Origin: Capronia americana
Taxonomy: Eukaryota > Ascomycota > Eurotiomycetes > Chaetothyriales > Herpotrichiellaceae
Direction: 5' to 3'
Assembly: GCA_016110215.1 (NCBI GenBank)
Contig: JADWQD010000007.1
Coordinates: 1,178,001 to 1,242,000, forward strand
Length of the DNA: 64,000 nucleotides
Shown here: positions 1 to 11,987 of the stretch, piece by piece
Layout of the letters: the number at the start of each line of letters is the position of its first letter
Position numbering within the stretch: position 1 is the first letter of the stretch
Notes under the pieces: generated by a model
The model's input: the letters and a program-made list of their open reading frames with translations, nothing else
Told to the model about the DNA's origin: nothing
The model's database searches: none
Program-made: the position numbers and the translations under genes

Positions 1-74
1 CCTGAAGCCATAACGTCTGGAGGACTATCGACGATCTCTTGGACAACACACACTTGAACCTTGCTGTACGCCAA

Positions 75-1331
75 ATGGTGGAGCTAGAACCCAATGGCCC
101 TGCTCAGGCTCGGGGCGGTCCAAACTATGGTCATCTCTCGGAGATGGATCCTGCATTCGCGGAACTAAGAGCAGAAACAGACAAAACGTTTGCCGCCTTA
201 TGGGCTCTACCGTTGGAAGAGTTCAAGAGTGCTTGGCTTACCGCGCCCGTTGCGTTGCCGGCGGATGTTCCACAGCCAGGAAAAGATTATGAGGTTGCCG
301 ACACAGAAATGACTCTTGCAGATGGTGCCCGAATTGGTCTACGAGTCTATAAACCCTCGAATCCTCACGCGAATGCGGTCCTGGTCCTCAAAACCCATGG
401 AGGAGGTAAGTCGCAGTCAATGAGAACTTTTTGGGCCCAATCTAAGCACAGACATCGGCAGGCTGGGTTGTTGGTAGCCACGAGATTGAGGAAGTTGAAA
501 ATCGGCTCGTCGCCGCCAAAGGCAACGCCGTGGTTGTCAGCGTCGACTACCGGCTGGCACCAGAGTACAAGTTCCCTTATGCAGTCAACGATAGCTTCGA
601 GGCTTTGAAATGGGTATGGTGTTGACTCATCCCCATCATTGTTCTTGCGGGCATACTTAGCAAACTTGCAGAGCAAGTCGAACGCGGCACGCTTAGGCAT
701 CGATCCGGAACGTATAATCGTGGCCGGGGGGAGTGCGGGCGGCAACCTCGTAAGTCTCTCTCCTTGGAGCGCATGGACCGATCAGCGATGCTGAACTTTC
801 AAAAAAGGCCGCCGTCCTGGCCCTCAAGGCTCGAGATGAGGGTGTGTCGGGCATCGTCGGTCAGATCTTGAACATCCCCGTCACCTGTCATCCTGACTTG
901 TTCCCAACGGACAAGTATGAAAGCGGCAGTTTCGAGCAAAACAAAGATTCGAGTGTCGTCGACGCCCCGCGGATGAAATGGTTCTGGCAGCAATATCTAC
1001 CTACTCCGGCACCAGAGGTCTATGCCAGTCCGCTGCTGGCCAAAGACTTGTCCAACCTGCCACCAGCTCGTGAGTATCTCGGCGGAACAGGCTGTCAAAG
1101 GCGCTAACACCTCCCTAAGTGATACAAGTCGCAGGCATGGATCCGCTACGGGACGAGGGACTTGCCTACGCCCAGGCTCTCCAAGCTGCTGGGAATGTGG
1201 TTCATCTGAAGACGTTCAAGGGGTTGCCGCATGGCTTTTATATGTTTCCGCAGCTTCCACAGTCGGCAGAGTATTGGAACAACTGTGTTGAGTTTGTGCG
1301 AAACTTGGGGGGAAGCGGTTCGACAGGCTAG
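75..1331 (+). CDS. alpha/beta hydrolase (hormone-sensitive lipase family)
   Basis: Predicted carboxylesterase or lipase-like hydrolase of about 344 residues. Exons are 75-405, 462-613, 672-749, 808-1069 and 1120-1331; all phases close. Visible motifs are the oxyanion-hole HGGGW, SVDYRLAPE, the nucleophile elbow GGSAGG, the acid residue region DPLRDEG and the catalytic His in LPHGF, so the full Ser-Asp-His triad is present. The ATG at 75 is the first in frame. The frame stays open to a stop at 3-5, so an upstream exon outside the window cannot be excluded. Such enzymes cleave esters or lactones in the cytosol. Beside an island with four Baeyer-Villiger enzymes it could open lactone or ester products, which is inference. 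Substrate unknown. Confidence 0.85.
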
Positions 1332-1841
1332 GGATCTCCGAGCGCAGGTCTGCTGGGCTCTGTGAGGACATAGTATGTATGTAGCCCAGGAGCACGTCTG
1401 ACCTTGAAGCACGCCCAGGGCATCTATGTGGCCCTGACTGGTTCAAGCGAAGCTCGATGACCAGCCGCTGGACATCGCATAGTATTACCCTCTACCCCAG
1501 AATCGGCCGTGTCGAGTGACCTCCTAAGCCATAACTTGTCCTCACGTGGCCAGCCGGTGCCAGCTGGGTACCAAGCACATCAGGTAATCAACCATTGGAC
1601 CCAGAGTGGAGGAGTGTGGGGAGTGCCTGGGCATCGTTCCCCGGGCCTGGTCGGGTGGGGGTGGTGGTGATTGGTCCGGCGCCTCCAGCTTTCCCCGCGG
1701 GGGAATCACGGTGAGGTGGCAATTCCCTGCCTCGAGCTCCTCGAGTCTTCCTCTCGAAAAGTCCTCCCCTCACTGGTACACTTGTGCAGTTTGCATTTAT
1801 CCTGGCCAGCGCAAAGCTCAGGGCATCTATTCGCTGCCAAC
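1332..1841. promoter_or_regulatory. intergenic region upstream of TF1
   Basis: About 510 bases with no gene recognised. It holds a perfect ten-base palindrome CCCCGCGGGG at 1693-1702, about 140 bases before the TF1 start codon. Its core, CCGCGG, recurs in many other promoters of the island. The rest shows no coding signal on either strand beyond short open frames. Confidence 0.5.
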
Positions 1842-4434
1842 ATGTTGTCTCCATGCGAGCCGCCGGCGCCAACACTTTCGACTACAACCTCTCAGGCAGG
1901 CGGAGCAGCCTCTCCGCAAGGACGAAAGCGTGCCAGAGCTGCCCGAGGTGCGTTGACTCCTCCCACTTGACACGGGAGCTAGACTGACGATCGTGCAGCG
2001 TGCCTGACTTGTCGAGCTCGGAAAATTCGATGCGACGCCGCGCAGCAATTCCCCCATCTTTGCACCAACTGTCAATACGAAAGAACCGAGTGTATCGTTC
2101 CCCGCAAGCCGCGATCCTTCTCGCCGCGACCGGCCAAACGCTTCACCACCTTTTCGCAGGGTCTGTGGCCCTCGACGGCGACAGGAACATGTCTGTTGAG
2201 CACAGGGAGAAACGAGGTCTATGAGCAAGTCATCTCTTCCTCGGCTGTGTGGGAGAGAGCGTCTGACAAATTCAGTGATCAAAACACAGCGGCGGTGATG
2301 GCACTCGCACGAGGCCCGCTTCATGCAGAAAAATCACATACCGCCAGTTCTTTGGCAACCGACCTGTCGGATTTCTCAGTCGCCTGGACCCCGACGTCTT
2401 CTGGTGTTTTCGATTCGCTTCCATATTCAGACTTGGTCGGGAACCTCGCACCCAACACTGCCCCCGATCTCGCTCAAACAACTCAGAACCGTCCTCCAAT
2501 AGACGATGCGCGTGTAGCGTTTGCCGGACCCGCCGCGAGCGCGAGCCGATCGGAGAACATACCCATGACGATGGACAGTTGCAGCTGCGTTCCGCCATGT
2601 GGTTCGTCGCTTGCATGGGTTGCTAACTGGTGCATACGGGACCTCGACGAACCCACACAGTTGGGATTGAGGGCCGAAGGAGCGCTGCTTCTCCCCTCGC
2701 CGGAAGTCGTGCAGTCGCTCCTCATGACCTATTTTGTCTACGTCAACACCTTGACGCCGTATGTGAGCGAGTGGGACACGTGTCGTCTAGTTCGCGAACA
2801 CTCCTCGAAGGAGCCTCCCCGGCAAATGAGTCTAGCATTGCTGAACGCCATTATGTTTGCAGCGAGTGGAGTAAGCTGGCCACTGAACAAGTGTCTTCAG
2901 TTCGTGAGATGCTAACCTTTGTTAGCTTGCAGCTATCGAACAGGCTGAAGCTGCTGGGTTCTCCAACATCTGCCAGATGCGGAAGACCTTTTACCGGCGG
3001 GCCAAAGTGAGTACTTCGATCGCACAACCTCCCTCCGGCGTTCTGACACAATGACATGATAGGCATTGTATGATGCAGGCTGCGAAACAGAGCCTATAAA
3101 TCGCCTCAGGATCTGCTTGCTGCTGAGCTACTATCGGTCTCTTCCCATTGAGAACCAGGAGTCCGGACTGTGGCTTCTTGCGGCTCAAAAGCTACTTTCA
3201 TCGGAAGGCGCCAGTCACTATGTCACACGAGCTTCGCGAGACGAGCACGAAAAGCGCTGGAAGATTCTTTACAGCTGCTACGTGATCAGAGTCTGTACCG
3301 TGGTAATCGGGGCCCGGTCACGAGCATCAACCTTAGACTTATCTATGGTCTCTCCAAACGTCTACCTCGAGGATCTGGACGACCTCACTTGCACCTGGTT
3401 TCTGGACTCAGCCACTAAGCGGCGAGTAGCGGCGTTCTACTTGGCCCTGAATTCGCTTACTTCTATCTTACTCCCACTGTGCCAGCTGTTGAGGCGCCGA
3501 GATCAACAAATACACTCCTCTTCTATGCCTACATCTGACGGTGGCAGCATCAAGTCTATCACAGGCGAGCTGGAGGAGCTGGAGTCTCTCCTGTCGGATT
3601 GGAGACGCGAAAACAACGACATCCTTCAGAATCAGCCTTGGCCAGCATCACCAACTGTCAACGAGATCTGTGTATTCGTGATTCAGACAACGATGACAAT
3701 AAGCTATGAGTAAGGCTCCACTCTCTGTCATTGTCCAACTTCATCGAGCCCTGTTGACCCGTCTCGCGATTTTTAGGTATCTCCTCTCCTTCCTGCACCA
3801 ACTGAATCTTATATCGGAAAGGCCGCAGATCAGCTCTTGGGCCGCCTCAATGCTCGAGACGTCGCGGAGGGTGCTGACGGACTCGTCGACGGCCATGGTC
3901 AGCGTGCTACAGGTTCTCATCCGTCAGAACGTGATCCATCTTGTTTCCGACACGCTGTAAGCCTCCTGCGATCTTTTCGTCAAACAGTCCCTTTCCCATG
4001 ATACATGGATCAGCTGACCGTTGTGGTTAATTTCGCCTTATAGTATTCCGCACATCTTAATTCCCTTGACCATCAGCACCATGTCCCTCCGGGTTGCGGC
4101 GTGTAGCACCATGACGATAACACACCATCTATCCATTTGCTACAACGTGCTTAGAGTCTTTGCGGAGCGCTACGAGATCGTCGATTATTACCTCCAACTC
4201 AATGAGGTGTGTGGCGTCCTGGCACACGAACGAGTTCTCCGAGATAAGACACTCTATACCCCCGACTGGAGTGGTCTCCGGCAAAGTTTATCCCAAACCT
4301 CCCCAGATGGTACGGCCACCATCATACCTCTACCTCCAACAGATCTATACTCCTCCGCACTGAAGATTCTAGAGCGTTGCTTTGTGCGAGGCGTCACCCA
4401 CCCATCCGAACTTCTTCCGACTTTGACTCCTTGA
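1842..4434 (+). CDS. Zn2Cys6 transcription factor TF1
   Basis: Nuclear fungal-type regulator, about 758 residues. Exons: 1842-1947, 1999-2870, 2926-3006, 3063-3709, 3777-3956 and 4044-4434. The zinc cluster begins in exon 2 (ACLTCRARKIRCD, then CTNCQYERTEC) after a basic stretch; the first intron splits the codon just before it. The rest carries a fungal middle-homology region, including SEWDTCRLV and MSLALLNAIMFAASG, and ends with ERYEIVDYYLQLNE. It is a paralog of TF2 at 13505-16155: exons 3, 5 and 6 have the same lengths in both genes (81, 180 and 391 nt) and all intron positions correspond. TF1 converges with TF2 around the ATR cassette, so it is a likely pathway-specific regulator. DNA target unknown. 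Confidence 0.9.
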
Positions 4435-4814
4435 CGTCGTGAACTTCATCGCAAGTGAGACTTCGGACTGATCGTAGGTGGATATACGGAACCGAGTGCG
4501 TGGAAAGGCAGGTGCGGGTCTGATGAGAAGCTTGCCAGTCTACAGACCACTAGCTCTGGGCACTGTCGACAGAAAGCCGCATTAGAAGGACTGATCTCAG
4601 TACGGAGTACAGTCTTCGATATTCGTGCTTGTAAGACGCTCACCTAGCAAGCACTCGAAGCCTTTATGACATCGACGTACAGATAATCGATAGGTCGTCA
4701 ACAAATACAGGGGATCTGTCACTCCAAAGCTTTTGTCACCCTTCTGCGCTCCATCAAAAAGTCTCGAAGTGCTAGATACGCTCGCACCGTTCCAAGAGTT
4801 TGTCTCCAGGTGCA
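4435..4814. other. intergenic, convergent 3' ends
   Basis: About 380 bases between the stop codons of TF1 (+) and the ATR reductase (-). No gene or repeat recognised; it presumably holds both 3' untranslated regions. Confidence 0.5.
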
Positions 4815-7800
4815 TCAATTCAAAACATGCTTTTGGACGGCGCTTCCGTTCCAGTTTCTCATCCACGCGTTCACCATAAGCTCCACCAGACCGCTTTCGA
4901 TCACATCAGGCGCTGAACGGAGGCTCCGGCTGTCGGCTTGGGAGTTCTTGGTATCAAACTCCAGGCTACTAGTGCTCTGGTCTAGTCCGCCGTACTCCTG
5001 CTCCCAAAAATCCAGTAACTTTATTGCTGGGCAGGTGGCGGCCACGATATCCAGGCTGTGACTCGCACCGTAATCTTTCAGCTTCGCAATCCATTCATCC
5101 ACACCAACAGTCTTGAACTTGAGACCAGCAGCTGCCAGTTTAGGAAGGAGATCGTTTTTCCAGGAGAAGGTGCGAGGGCTACACATGTTGTAGACGAGCC
5201 TCGGTGGCTGTTGCCGGGATATTGTGACAATCTCGACAATGGCACTTGCTAAGGTATCGAGGGGGATCCACGAGCAGTCCTGCATGTCAGTTAGAAAGCG
5301 TATCCTCCTTTGGCAGGACGGGTCAAACGCACCAGATCAAGAGCCGGTAAGCTTCCCAGGCTCAGCGCCGAGCGAATCATCAACGGTGGAGCTTCGTTCT
5401 CATTCCAAAGCCCAAGCTTGGTGTCGCCCACAATCTGGCCGATGCGGAAATTGCTTGCCCACGCACCGACGTCCTCGGCGGCTCGTTGCATGATATACTC
5501 GGCAACGAGCTTCGACTGTGTGTATCCGCTGCTCAGGGCCTGCCGGCAATCCATGATTGGTTCCTCGCCGATTCTCCTTGTGCCTCTTGTCGTCAACGCC
5601 ACACCCACGGAAGAACAAAAGAAGATACAGGCAGGGCGATGTAGTTGCACATCTAGAGACAACTGGATGAGGTTTGAAAGATAAAGGAGATGGGGGCGGA
5701 AAGACGCCAGTGGTAACTGAAAGTTGACAGGCCATGCGGCGTGGATGATCGTGGTAAGGGTGTTGAGCAGTGTGTCTCGTGTGGCTCCATCAAACCCGAG
5801 ACCTGCCTTGGTCGGGTCGTGGTGCACCACTTTGATCTTGTCCGCATATTCTCGATAATCGACCGACCACCTGCTTAATGATGCTTCTAGTCGCTGGGTT
5901 GGATTCTGGCCGCGGATTGGACAGTAAACCATGCCAACGTCCGGGCGTTGGAGCACGTTCAACAGGACATGCGCGCCCAGGGATCCCGTAACGCCAGTGA
6001 GCAACTGTCCGATCGTTAGCCTGTTCGTTGCGTGGTGCCGTGCCACATATCCTTACTATGGTGTATCTGCCGGGGAATTCTCGTGGACCCGGCCTATGAC
6101 GCCTAAACCGGCTGTATTCGTTGACCAGCGAGATCATCTCCTCCACGACAGGATCCGGATGCGATGGGTCGGCATTTGTCCTTGTCTCGAGGTTGGTCGC
6201 TTTCAAGAGAGCTGCGAGTCGTCTCACACTTCCGCACTCATAGATCGTGTTCGGGGTCAGCTTGATATCTTTTCCTAACTCGAAGTGCCTGGTCATGGCA
6301 TTCCAGAGCCGGAGCGCCAACAGACTGTCCATACCCACGTCGTGGAAATTGTCGTCTATGCTACTCACGAGAATCCCCGTCTCTTGAACGCACTGCAACA
6401 GACGTTGCTGAAGTTGTGATTCGTTTTGCCATAGATCGGGCCCAATATGCGCTGATTCTGAAGACGATAGGCCATTGCTCTGGTGTATCCGTTCGTCCAT
6501 TGCGAGGACCAGCTTCTGCACCTCTCTTTTCAAGACCTTACCAGTGGACGTTCGCGGCCAGTCAACAAGCCCGAGCTCACGCACGCTCAGTACCCTATCC
6601 AAGGCGTACGACGAACCCATGCGATCCAGAATGCACCTTTTGATGCGGGCGGCCACATCCCCGATGGGCTCGGGAACGTTTATTACTGCAATTGGGACTT
6701 CTCCAGCCGCGTCGTTTGGAATGCCGATGACTTGAGCCTGAGTAAAGTTGAATGATTGCATTCATAAAACAAGGGCTAGGCCCCACTCACATCAACTGCT
6801 GTGCACTCCGAAATTACTGCCTCGACGGCCGCAGAGGCAATGTTCATGCCACCGCGTATGATCATGTCTGCAAGAATGTCAGATAGATTCAGGTTGTAAT
6901 GTGCACAATGCAGTATGAGAGCCAACCTTTATAGCGTCCCACAATCGCAATCCTCCCATCCTCCGACATGACCGCCTGATCGCCACATCTGTACCACGTT
7001 TCTCCATTGTCAGTGAAGAAGTTGTCCTGTCCTTGGTTGCTGAGGTAGCGCTCAATTTTCTGCAAGCCACCTTGAACCAGCTCGCCCGGGATTCCTCTGG
7101 GGACCGGCTCGGTTTGTTCAGGGGCACAGATCCTGACCTTGGCCCCTGGATTGACATAGCCCGCGTAGATGGGATCTTGGAGACTGGATGGCACTCGATA
7201 AAGCGTCTCCATACAGACCGAGGTGCCCTCTGTCATGCCAAAGAACGGGCTGAATCGCCGACATTTGATTACCTCGAAGGCCTTCTCGACGTGAGAGCGT
7301 AATATCTTACTTCCGCCGACAAGTAGACGGTCGATCCCTTTATTGGAAGGCTCTTTGAGCAAGGGTGAAAACGAAAGGAGGTCAATCATCGACGGCACCG
7401 CTAGAACGTCAGTATTCTCTCCTGCGCTGATGGCTTGTGCGATTGCCGGAACGTCAAAGTTGTAGTTGACGTGGGTGATGCTTCCGCCTGGGATGAGGTA
7501 GGCCAGTGTCCAGGAGCTCCCGACGATTGAATTCATCGGAAGAATCTGGAGCCAGGCGCGTGTGTCATCGAGGTCCAACGCCTCGCCCCAAGACCTGATG
7601 TTGCACGTGAGGGATTTGTTAGTATGCGGCGCGGCTTTGGGAAGGGAAGTCGTGCCGGACGTGAACCAGATGAAGACGACGTCGTCAATTTGACGTGGCA
7701 TATGATCGAGAAAGTCCGATGTCTGCTGGAATGATTCGTCTTCGGCCGCGTTTGAGGCGATGGTCTGGAGGGAGAGATACGTGCTGGGGACAGGGTCGGT

Positions 7801-8337
7801 TCCAGCTACCACCACCTTGACCTGCATTTCGCCCATCAACTCCGGTGCGGCTTTCTCAAGCTGTGCTGCATCCGCTGCACTTTCGACCACTATCGCTTTC
7901 GCGCCGGCGAGCCGCAGGATATGTCGGATCTCGGATTCGTTGTGCGCCGATCGTGGATGGATGGGCGTGAACGGACTTTTCAGCTTGACTGCTGCTCGTA
8001 GCGCCATGTGAAACTCCGCCCGCCCGCTCAAGATCACCGCGATCGTCGAGCCAACCTCGAACCCGCTTTTCAACAGGCCCACTGCAAGGAGGTCGGCGCC
8101 ATGTTGAAGCTGAGCATGAGTCCAACAAAGATACGGCGGCACGGTCGACCCCTTGTTTTGAACTTCCAGGCGTCGTACTGCTGGGATCAGATCGGCCGGC
8201 TGGTGTTTGCAGACCATGGCGACCTTGGGCCCATGTTGCTGCACCGAGGCCATGATCAGGTCGTGGAGGATTGGATTTGGAATGTCTAATGGACGTCCCC
8301 AAGACTCGGAGAGTCCGGTTCGCGGTGCGTCGTTCAT
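4815..8337 (-). CDS. NRPS-like carboxylic acid reductase (A-T-R)
   Basis: About 1101 residues, three domains: adenylation, carrier, reductase. Exons (minus strand): 8337-6927, 6867-6791, 6737-6057, 6004-5333, 5279-4815. The adenylation domain has WFTSGTTSLPKAA (the usual second Gly of GTTGxPK is Ser), WYRCGD, GRYKDMIIRGGMN and the catalytic Lys in STGKVLKRE. The carrier site is DVGMDSLLALRLW, with the phosphopantetheine Ser. The C-terminal domain has the nucleotide loop LLTGVTGSLG and GYTQSK with catalytic Tyr and Lys. It lacks any condensation domain, so it should activate one acid, load it on its own carrier and reduce it with NADPH to an aldehyde or alcohol. The nearby SDR and alcohol dehydrogenase could act on that aldehyde. 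Substrate unknown. Confidence 0.9.
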
Positions 8338-9236
8338 GATCCAGCAACGAGGCAATGACACTTTTCCCAAAAATTGAGACCTGGCGGGAGCAAAGACGCC
8401 CGTATTGAGCTATGAGGACGGCCTTGGGCTGAATCTCACCCAACAAAGACAGGCCAAGGGGCTGAATATCTACTGAAGGGTCAAGCAACAGCGGATATGT
8501 ACCGGCGGATCATCACCGGCCAGGAGTCTAACAGTGAGACGCCCTATTAAATTTGGTGTCAAATGATCCCCAAAGAAGCGATCGATTTAGAAGGGTCTGT
8601 CGAGACAGTTCGAATGAGCAAAGTGCTCGGTGGCGGTGTTCATGGGATAAGCAACAGTGGCATTCGTTCTCCAGCTAGGATCTAGGTTCTTTCCCAGATC
8701 GGCTCTAGTGGAGGTGCAGCGCGCCGGCATTAATCGTAAACGGTGTTTGGATTGCGACGGAAATGTAGAGCCGGGGCTGTCGGGTATGGCGAGTCGGCCG
8801 ATTACATGGCAATATGGACTATTGGGCCTCAGGAGTTGTCCATCCCTAGGGTCCCCCCGGCTTGACCACGAAAATTTACTCCAGCGGTTCAGGAAGCTCG
8901 GGGCGAGTGGTTCGAACATTTATGGGAGAAGCAGACATCTTTTCTCGTCTAACGGGTCCACGTCTTCAAGATTTGCTTCCCCCATCATCTGTTTTGCTGT
9001 CAAATCACAGAGACTCGACTCTCAACCCTTTCGTCCCCCCTGAGCGACGCTCGGCTCCTTCAGCCTCGCCAGACCCCACTTAACACACTTCCTGCCTAGC
9101 CCAATGGTTTTCGGTCGTGGAAGGCTGTCCATGTCAGACCTCCGATGCATTCTTGTCTACTTGAACCGAGGAGTTCTTGGGTCCCGGCTCGCATTGACCA
9201 CCGCGAAACTTGTTCGGCCCCATAGCGAAGGCGGCA
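8338..9236. promoter_or_regulatory. intergenic upstream of ATR reductase
   Basis: About 900 bases between the ATR start and the end of the small unknown gene; both are on the minus strand. No gene recognised and no CCGCGG palindrome noticed. Confidence 0.45.
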
Positions 9237-9752
9237 TCAAGCACGGACAAAGCGCCGCACGAAGAGGATCCGACCTTCGACGTCGAGCAGGGTAATCAGA
9301 TAGGACTGGTGATCCGGCGCCATCCTCCGAAGCATGATGTATTCGGCGGCCCCATCGGCAACACTCTTGCTCAAGCGATAATGGGTGCGCTCGTCGACAT
9401 AGACCGTTCGCACCAAACCAATTGGCTTGCCGATTTCGAATGCGTACGGGCTCATCGTGCGTTCTCGGAATTCCGCTGCCGCTTCAACGCGCCGCTCTTC
9501 CGGCACTCCTTCGATGCCACGGACGGTGTAGGGTGCCCATTCAGTGTCGTCGTAGCGACTCGTATACCCCATGCGAATTGTAGGCTCCTTGCCATATAAC
9601 ACCTCATAATCCTGTACACCGTCGTGGACACGTATCGAAATATTTTCACTGCCGACGGGATCGGGGATGTACTCCTCCTTCTTGGGATCCCATGTCTTGC
9701 ACTGACCACTCTCAAGATCAATTCTCCAGTTTCCCTCAAATGGGTCCGCCAT
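9237..9752 (-). CDS. small protein of unknown function, possibly calycin-like
   Basis: Single-exon frame of 171 residues with an ATG at 9752. It starts MADPFEGNWRIDLESGQC and contains EVLYGKEPTIRMGYTSRYDD, VRTVYVDERTHYRLSK and a C-terminal stretch SYLITLLDVEGRILFVRR. It has no signal peptide, membrane segment or cysteine-rich motif. The alternating hydrophobic and polar pattern, and the opening GNWRID near the N-terminus, resemble small beta-barrel (lipocalin or calycin) proteins; this is inference only. It lies between the ATR reductase and the SDR inside the TF1-TF2 bracket, so a binding or cyclase-like role in that cassette is possible. Function not recognised. Confidence 0.75.
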   Translation of the reverse strand: MADPFEGNWRIDLESGQCKTWDPKKEEYIPDPVGSENISIRVHDGVQDYEVLYGKEPTIRMGYTSRYDDTEWAPYTVRGIEGVPEERRVEAAAEFRERTMSPYAFEIGKPIGLVRTVYVDERTHYRLSKSVADGAAEYIMLRRMAPDHQSYLITLLDVEGRILFVRRFVRA

Positions 9753-10603
9753 GGGATGAGATGCTCTCGTGTTCCCAAGGAAGTACGTTGCGTAGAGCTA
9801 CCATGTAACCTGGGTTTTCCGTACAGGCTTCTGACAGCCGGTGTAGCGATAAGAATCAGCGTTGCTGGTGAATTTCAACCCGGTGAAGCAGTGATGCCCG
9901 ATCTGAGTGTCCTTGTTTTTACATTTCATAACACTTCATATGAATTCGGGAAACGCCGTCGCGGCCGAGCCACCCCCCGGACCGAAACAGCCTTGCTAAC
10001 ACTGCCACCATATTTCGGGTGCAAGGTCTATGCTGGAATCGAGCATTGTCGGGCTGCGGTCATCCACCTACCTCCTGATTGGATGCAGGGCATTTCGCCG
10101 GTCGGTTTTGAGGCATCCACACAATGTTTGTGTTCGACATCACGTGAATATGGGATGCTGCGGCAGGGGTTAGCAGAAGGGGGGTTTCTGTCCAATCCAG
10201 CAACATTCCGCGGCCGCTAAGCACGCTTCCTCGGCTTCGGGATGCAATCCTTGTACCTCGTACTCGTACGGCAAGGATGCCCTTGGTGATTTGCGCTTGT
10301 CTTGATGCGGTAATCGCCTTGCCGACAACCGCGCCACGGAGTATCCACTGTGGGTTCCTCGCTCCTCGGTTGCGCAAGTGGGGAGACGGGGTTCGTAACA
10401 CGTGCGGCGACCATGGGGCGCGATCGTCGCTGCATACTCGTACCGGCTGGATGCTTCGGCCGGCTCAAGTTCACAGTCTTCAGGGTTCGGTGCAAGACTG
10501 GCGATGGTCCCCCGAACGACATTCTCGGGCGTCGTAGGCTCATGGCAAAGCTGGTAGATGTGCCACCTCTTCAGGAGTACAAAGCTTACATTCGAGCATA
10601 TTC
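9753..10603. promoter_or_regulatory. divergent promoter, small unknown gene / SDR-1
   Basis: About 850 bases between two divergently transcribed genes. A CCGCGG palindrome lies at 10208-10213. Several open frames overlap here on both strands but none has a recognisable domain or plausible start, so no gene is called. Confidence 0.5.
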
Positions 10604-11521
10604 ATGAGCGAAAACTCTGTCGTGTGCAGCATGTCTATCAAGCAGAGTGCGATTGTCACCGGTGCAGGTCAGGGGCTAGGTGCAGCTCTTGCCTGCAAGC
10701 TAGCCTCGCGGGGCATCAATGTCCTCGTTGCCGATTTGAACGAGACCACCGGCCCCAAAGTCGTACAAGAGCTCAAGGACAGATTTGGCGTCGATGCTGC
10801 CTTTATCAAGACCGATGTCAGCAACGAAGAAGACGTAAAGCGGATGGTGCAGGCAGCTGTAGACCTGTGGGGAAGACTCGACTATGCATGCAACAACGCC
10901 GCCATAGGCGAGGCGGTCGCCCGCTCCGAGGATGATTACACCACGGAAGATTTTGTTAGGTGCTTGAAAATTGACCGTGGCACGTGAAAGGACACGCCGT
11001 TGACATATCTCTGTAGGATGTTTTCGGTGATCCAAAAGGCCGTCTGGCTATGCCAGAAGTACGAGTGCCTTCAAATGCGGTCACAGGAGCCTCGCACGGC
11101 AACCCTGGCACCCTCGTCCAAAACGGTCTTGTCGCGAGGCGCTGTGGTCAACATTGCTTCAGTGGCGGGCATGATCGGCATGGGTCAACCTGGCTATGCA
11201 GCAGCCAAGGCAGCGGTCCAGTCGATCACCCGCACAGGCAGCCAGTTCTACGGGCCGTACAACATCCGTGTCAACACGGTGTCGCCAGGTGCAATCATGA
11301 GCGACGGGTTTCACGCATGGCTGCCGACGCTGTCAGCGGATATGAGAGCCTATGTGGAGAACGAGATCATGGGCCGCCCTCCTGCCAGGAGAATGGGACA
11401 GCCTGAAGAACTGGCAGCGGCGGCGAATTGGCTGCTGAGTGATGAAAGTACCTTCATGCACGGCTCCAACATCATATGCGACGGCGGCTTTTCGGCAACC
11501 ACCTATTCTGCAAACCCCTGA
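10604..11521 (+). CDS. short-chain dehydrogenase/reductase SDR-1
   Basis: About 286 residues; exons 10604-10959 and 11017-11521 (57-nt intron). Classical SDR features are the glycine loop TGAGQGLG, an acidic residue after beta-2 (VLVADLNE) that favours NAD over NADP, NNAA, the active-site Ser in NIASVAG and the Tyr-Lys pair in YAAAKAA, then NTVSPGAI and the C-terminal CDGGFSA. It is a cytosolic oxidoreductase acting on an alcohol or ketone. It sits with the Zn alcohol dehydrogenase and the ATR reductase between the paired regulators. A second Met follows at codon 10; the first was kept. Substrate unknown. Confidence 0.9.
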
Positions 11522-11987
11522 TGTGTGAAACCCGCACAAACCGCAGAAACATAGACCGATACTTCTAGACAAGCTGCACTGGGCTTTTGTGCTACGCAAG
11601 ATGCTTTGAAATGAGGCAGAGAATGTACCTGTAACAGAGCCTTGATAAGAGTTGAGTGTATACTGTACGGAGAGCGTCACATGCTCTTTATGTAGCAGTG
11701 TTGACATCGTGCCACCAAAACCTCCGCCTAACGATCCTCATGCCTGTGAGAAAGGCGCATATTCGCAGCTGCAGCAACCTTAGATTCGTCGCCGAACCGT
11801 AGTTCGTACCTCGGTCACAGATCTAGTTCCGTACAAGCCGGTGCCTGCGCGCAAGCATTTTAAGCTACAACCAGCCCAGGGTGTGGCATTTGTTCGATCA
11901 TTCGCGCGGACTCATCTGTCGGGGCATTGCTAAATAATACAGATCCCAGACAAAAGCCATTACACGAACCCAAGCATCTCAGACCCC
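11522..11987. promoter_or_regulatory. intergenic upstream of alcohol dehydrogenase
   Basis: About 470 bases between SDR-1 and the alcohol dehydrogenase, both on +. No gene or repeat recognised. Confidence 0.45.

Noticed and set aside
39..608. Longer coding start at 39 for hydrolase 1
   Set aside because: The codon is TTG, not a valid fungal start; the first ATG in frame is 75. The same reasoning moved starts at 8370 (TTG), 24639 (TTG), 35480 (GTG) and 53466 (GTG).
1827..2324. Antisense frame of 165 codons opposite TF1
   Set aside because: It lies opposite a zinc-cluster gene with conserved splice sites and has no domain; it is a shadow frame.
4815..8337. Calling the ATR gene a full nonribosomal peptide synthetase
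   Set aside because: There is no condensation domain; only adenylation, carrier and reductase domains are visible.
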